From CAWKAO01 sp963847665 (GTDB lineage Bacteria; Actinomycetota; Humimicrobiia; Humimicrobiales; Humimicrobiaceae): a DNA stretch of 64,000 bases. Location: assembly GCA_963847665.1 (NCBI GenBank), contig CAWKAO010000002.1, positions 744,001-808,000 of the forward strand, read 5' to 3'. The position numbers and the translations under genes are program-made. How positions within the stretch are numbered: the stretch's first letter is position 1; each line of letters starts with the position of its first letter. The notes beneath the pieces were generated by a model. That model did no database searches, was not told the origin of the DNA, and was given only the letters and a program-made list of their open reading frames with translations. Positions 63,616-64,000 of the stretch are shown one piece after another.

Positions 63616-64000
63616 CTAATCAGTATCCTCATCGATTTCTGGTTTGATCTGATTATCCCTGTAATCCCTGTAAATATACATCAGCTCCTTGTCAAAAAGG
63701 GGCCTTTTGAGGTCTACAGACATCGATCTTGCCATTGCAAGCAGGTCGTTTGATTCTTTGTCCGTGATATCTATTCCAAACTCCTTAAACTTATGCAGTA
63801 TTGTATGGGAACCAGAGTGTTTACCTACCACCAGCTGCCTTGTCAATCCGACTTCACCCGGTTCAAATACTTCATAATTTCTCGGATTTTTAAGTACTCC
63901 ATCAGCATGGATGCCTGACTCATGGGCAAACACATTTGTACCTACAATAGCTTTCCATACCGGTATTGCTCTTGCCGATGCTTTTGCGACATATTCTGAC
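63616..64000 (-). CDS. Isopropylmalate/homocitrate/Re-citrate synthase family protein, C-terminal part only
   Basis: The frame runs off the window end, so only the last 127 residues are seen. It has VAKASARAIPVWKAIVG, VFAHESGIHADGVLKNPRNYE and VGKHSGSHTILHKFKEFG, the end of the HMGL-like catalytic barrel and the following helical region. It lacks the long LeuA regulatory domain, ending soon after FDKELMYIYRDY. That length fits homocitrate synthase, NifV or Re-citrate synthase rather than leucine-regulated LeuA. Coupling to hydratase and isocitrate dehydrogenase genes favours Re-citrate synthase. It overlaps the upstream-extended start of the large subunit by 17 nt at most. Confidence 0.75.
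   Translation of the reverse strand, partial: SEYVAKASARAIPVWKAIVGTNVFAHESGIHADGVLKNPRNYEVFEPGEVGLTRQLVVGKHSGSHTILHKFKEFGIDITDKESNDLLAMARSMSVDLKRPLFDKELMYIYRDYRDNQIKPEIDEDTD

Noticed and set aside
1..64000. CRISPR arrays, insertion sequences, prophage or att sites
   Set aside because: I saw no regularly spaced direct repeats, transposase motifs, integrases or phage structural genes. Apart from the frameshifts, the gene order is compact and housekeeping in style.

Overview
The window reads as a contiguous piece of an AT-rich bacterial chromosome with almost everything on the minus strand. The cell is probably monoderm and anaerobic. The division genes are those of Gram-positive-type bacteria (mraZ to ftsZ followed by yggS, sepF, proC and divIVA), there are no outer-membrane genes, and a heliorhodopsin is present, a family known mainly from monoderm bacteria and archaea. 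Many redox genes are oxygen-sensitive or typical of anaerobes: Fe-S MinD-like ATPases, NifX-like proteins, a radical SAM enzyme, an iron-sulfur flavoprotein, Feo ferrous-iron uptake and a corrinoid methyltransferase. A deep-branching, low-GC Actinomycetota or Firmicutes-like lineage fits, but the sequence alone does not fix the taxon.

Layout. 1-5.7 kb: tRNA-Gly(CCC), a lipid kinase, a branched-chain-type substrate-binding lipoprotein, two tandem DegV proteins and a 5-formyl-THF cyclo-ligase/glycosyltransferase fusion. 5.6-29.2 kb: one long minus-strand division and cell-wall operon, starting at an MraZ-box promoter and running mraZ-rsmH-ftsL-pbp-murE-murF-mraY-murD-ftsW-murG-murC-murB-ddl-ftsQ-ftsA-ftsZ-yggS-sepF-proC-divIVA-DUF167, then a CpaE/MinD-like ATPase, a double-HTH protein and a small membrane protein. 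29.3-31.7 kb: xseAB, a membrane protein and an FmdB zinc ribbon. 31.8-36.3 kb: a heliorhodopsin behind a near-ideal promoter, facing a 2-phosphoglycerate kinase/cyclic 2,3-diphosphoglycerate synthetase pair and a phosphoesterase. 36.3-43.4 kb: a geranylgeranyl-reductase-type flavoprotein, a methyl-THF methyltransferase, hisC-hisD, queH, lgt and ccdA. 43.4-47.6 kb: a circularly permuted TlpA-like lipoprotein, a flavoprotein, DUF1638, a CoA-disulfide-reductase/rhodanese fusion and an ArsR regulator. 47.7-53.8 kb: a CBS/DUF134/MinD-pair/NifX-pair/radical SAM/metallo-beta-lactamase/DUF5320 cluster. 53.8-56.9 kb: feoA-feoB-FeoB-associated protein-dtxR. 57-59.4 kb: an ECF sigma/DUF5667 cassette with a haem-type membrane protein and an Asn/Gln-rich exported protein. 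60.7-64 kb: isocitrate dehydrogenase, split aconitase-type hydratase subunits and the end of a homocitrate/Re-citrate-synthase-family gene, which together look like an anaerobic route to 2-oxoglutarate.

The main biological leads are: (1) the heliorhodopsin promoter and the ArsR promoter share an identical 21-nt AT-rich element at a similar position, suggesting co-regulation; (2) a bacterial cyclic-2,3-diphosphoglycerate pathway sits beside the rhodopsin; (3) a circularly permuted thioredoxin-like lipoprotein sits next to ccdA; (4) a folate enzyme is fused to a glycosyltransferase.

A caution runs through the window. At least ten genes, several normally essential (ftsQ, ddl, murE, murF, feoB, icd), are broken by single-base frameshifts or one in-frame stop. 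I count ten surplus and three missing bases, several in short homopolymers. Consensus sequence error is the simplest explanation, so these genes are annotated as whole genes with the break positions given.
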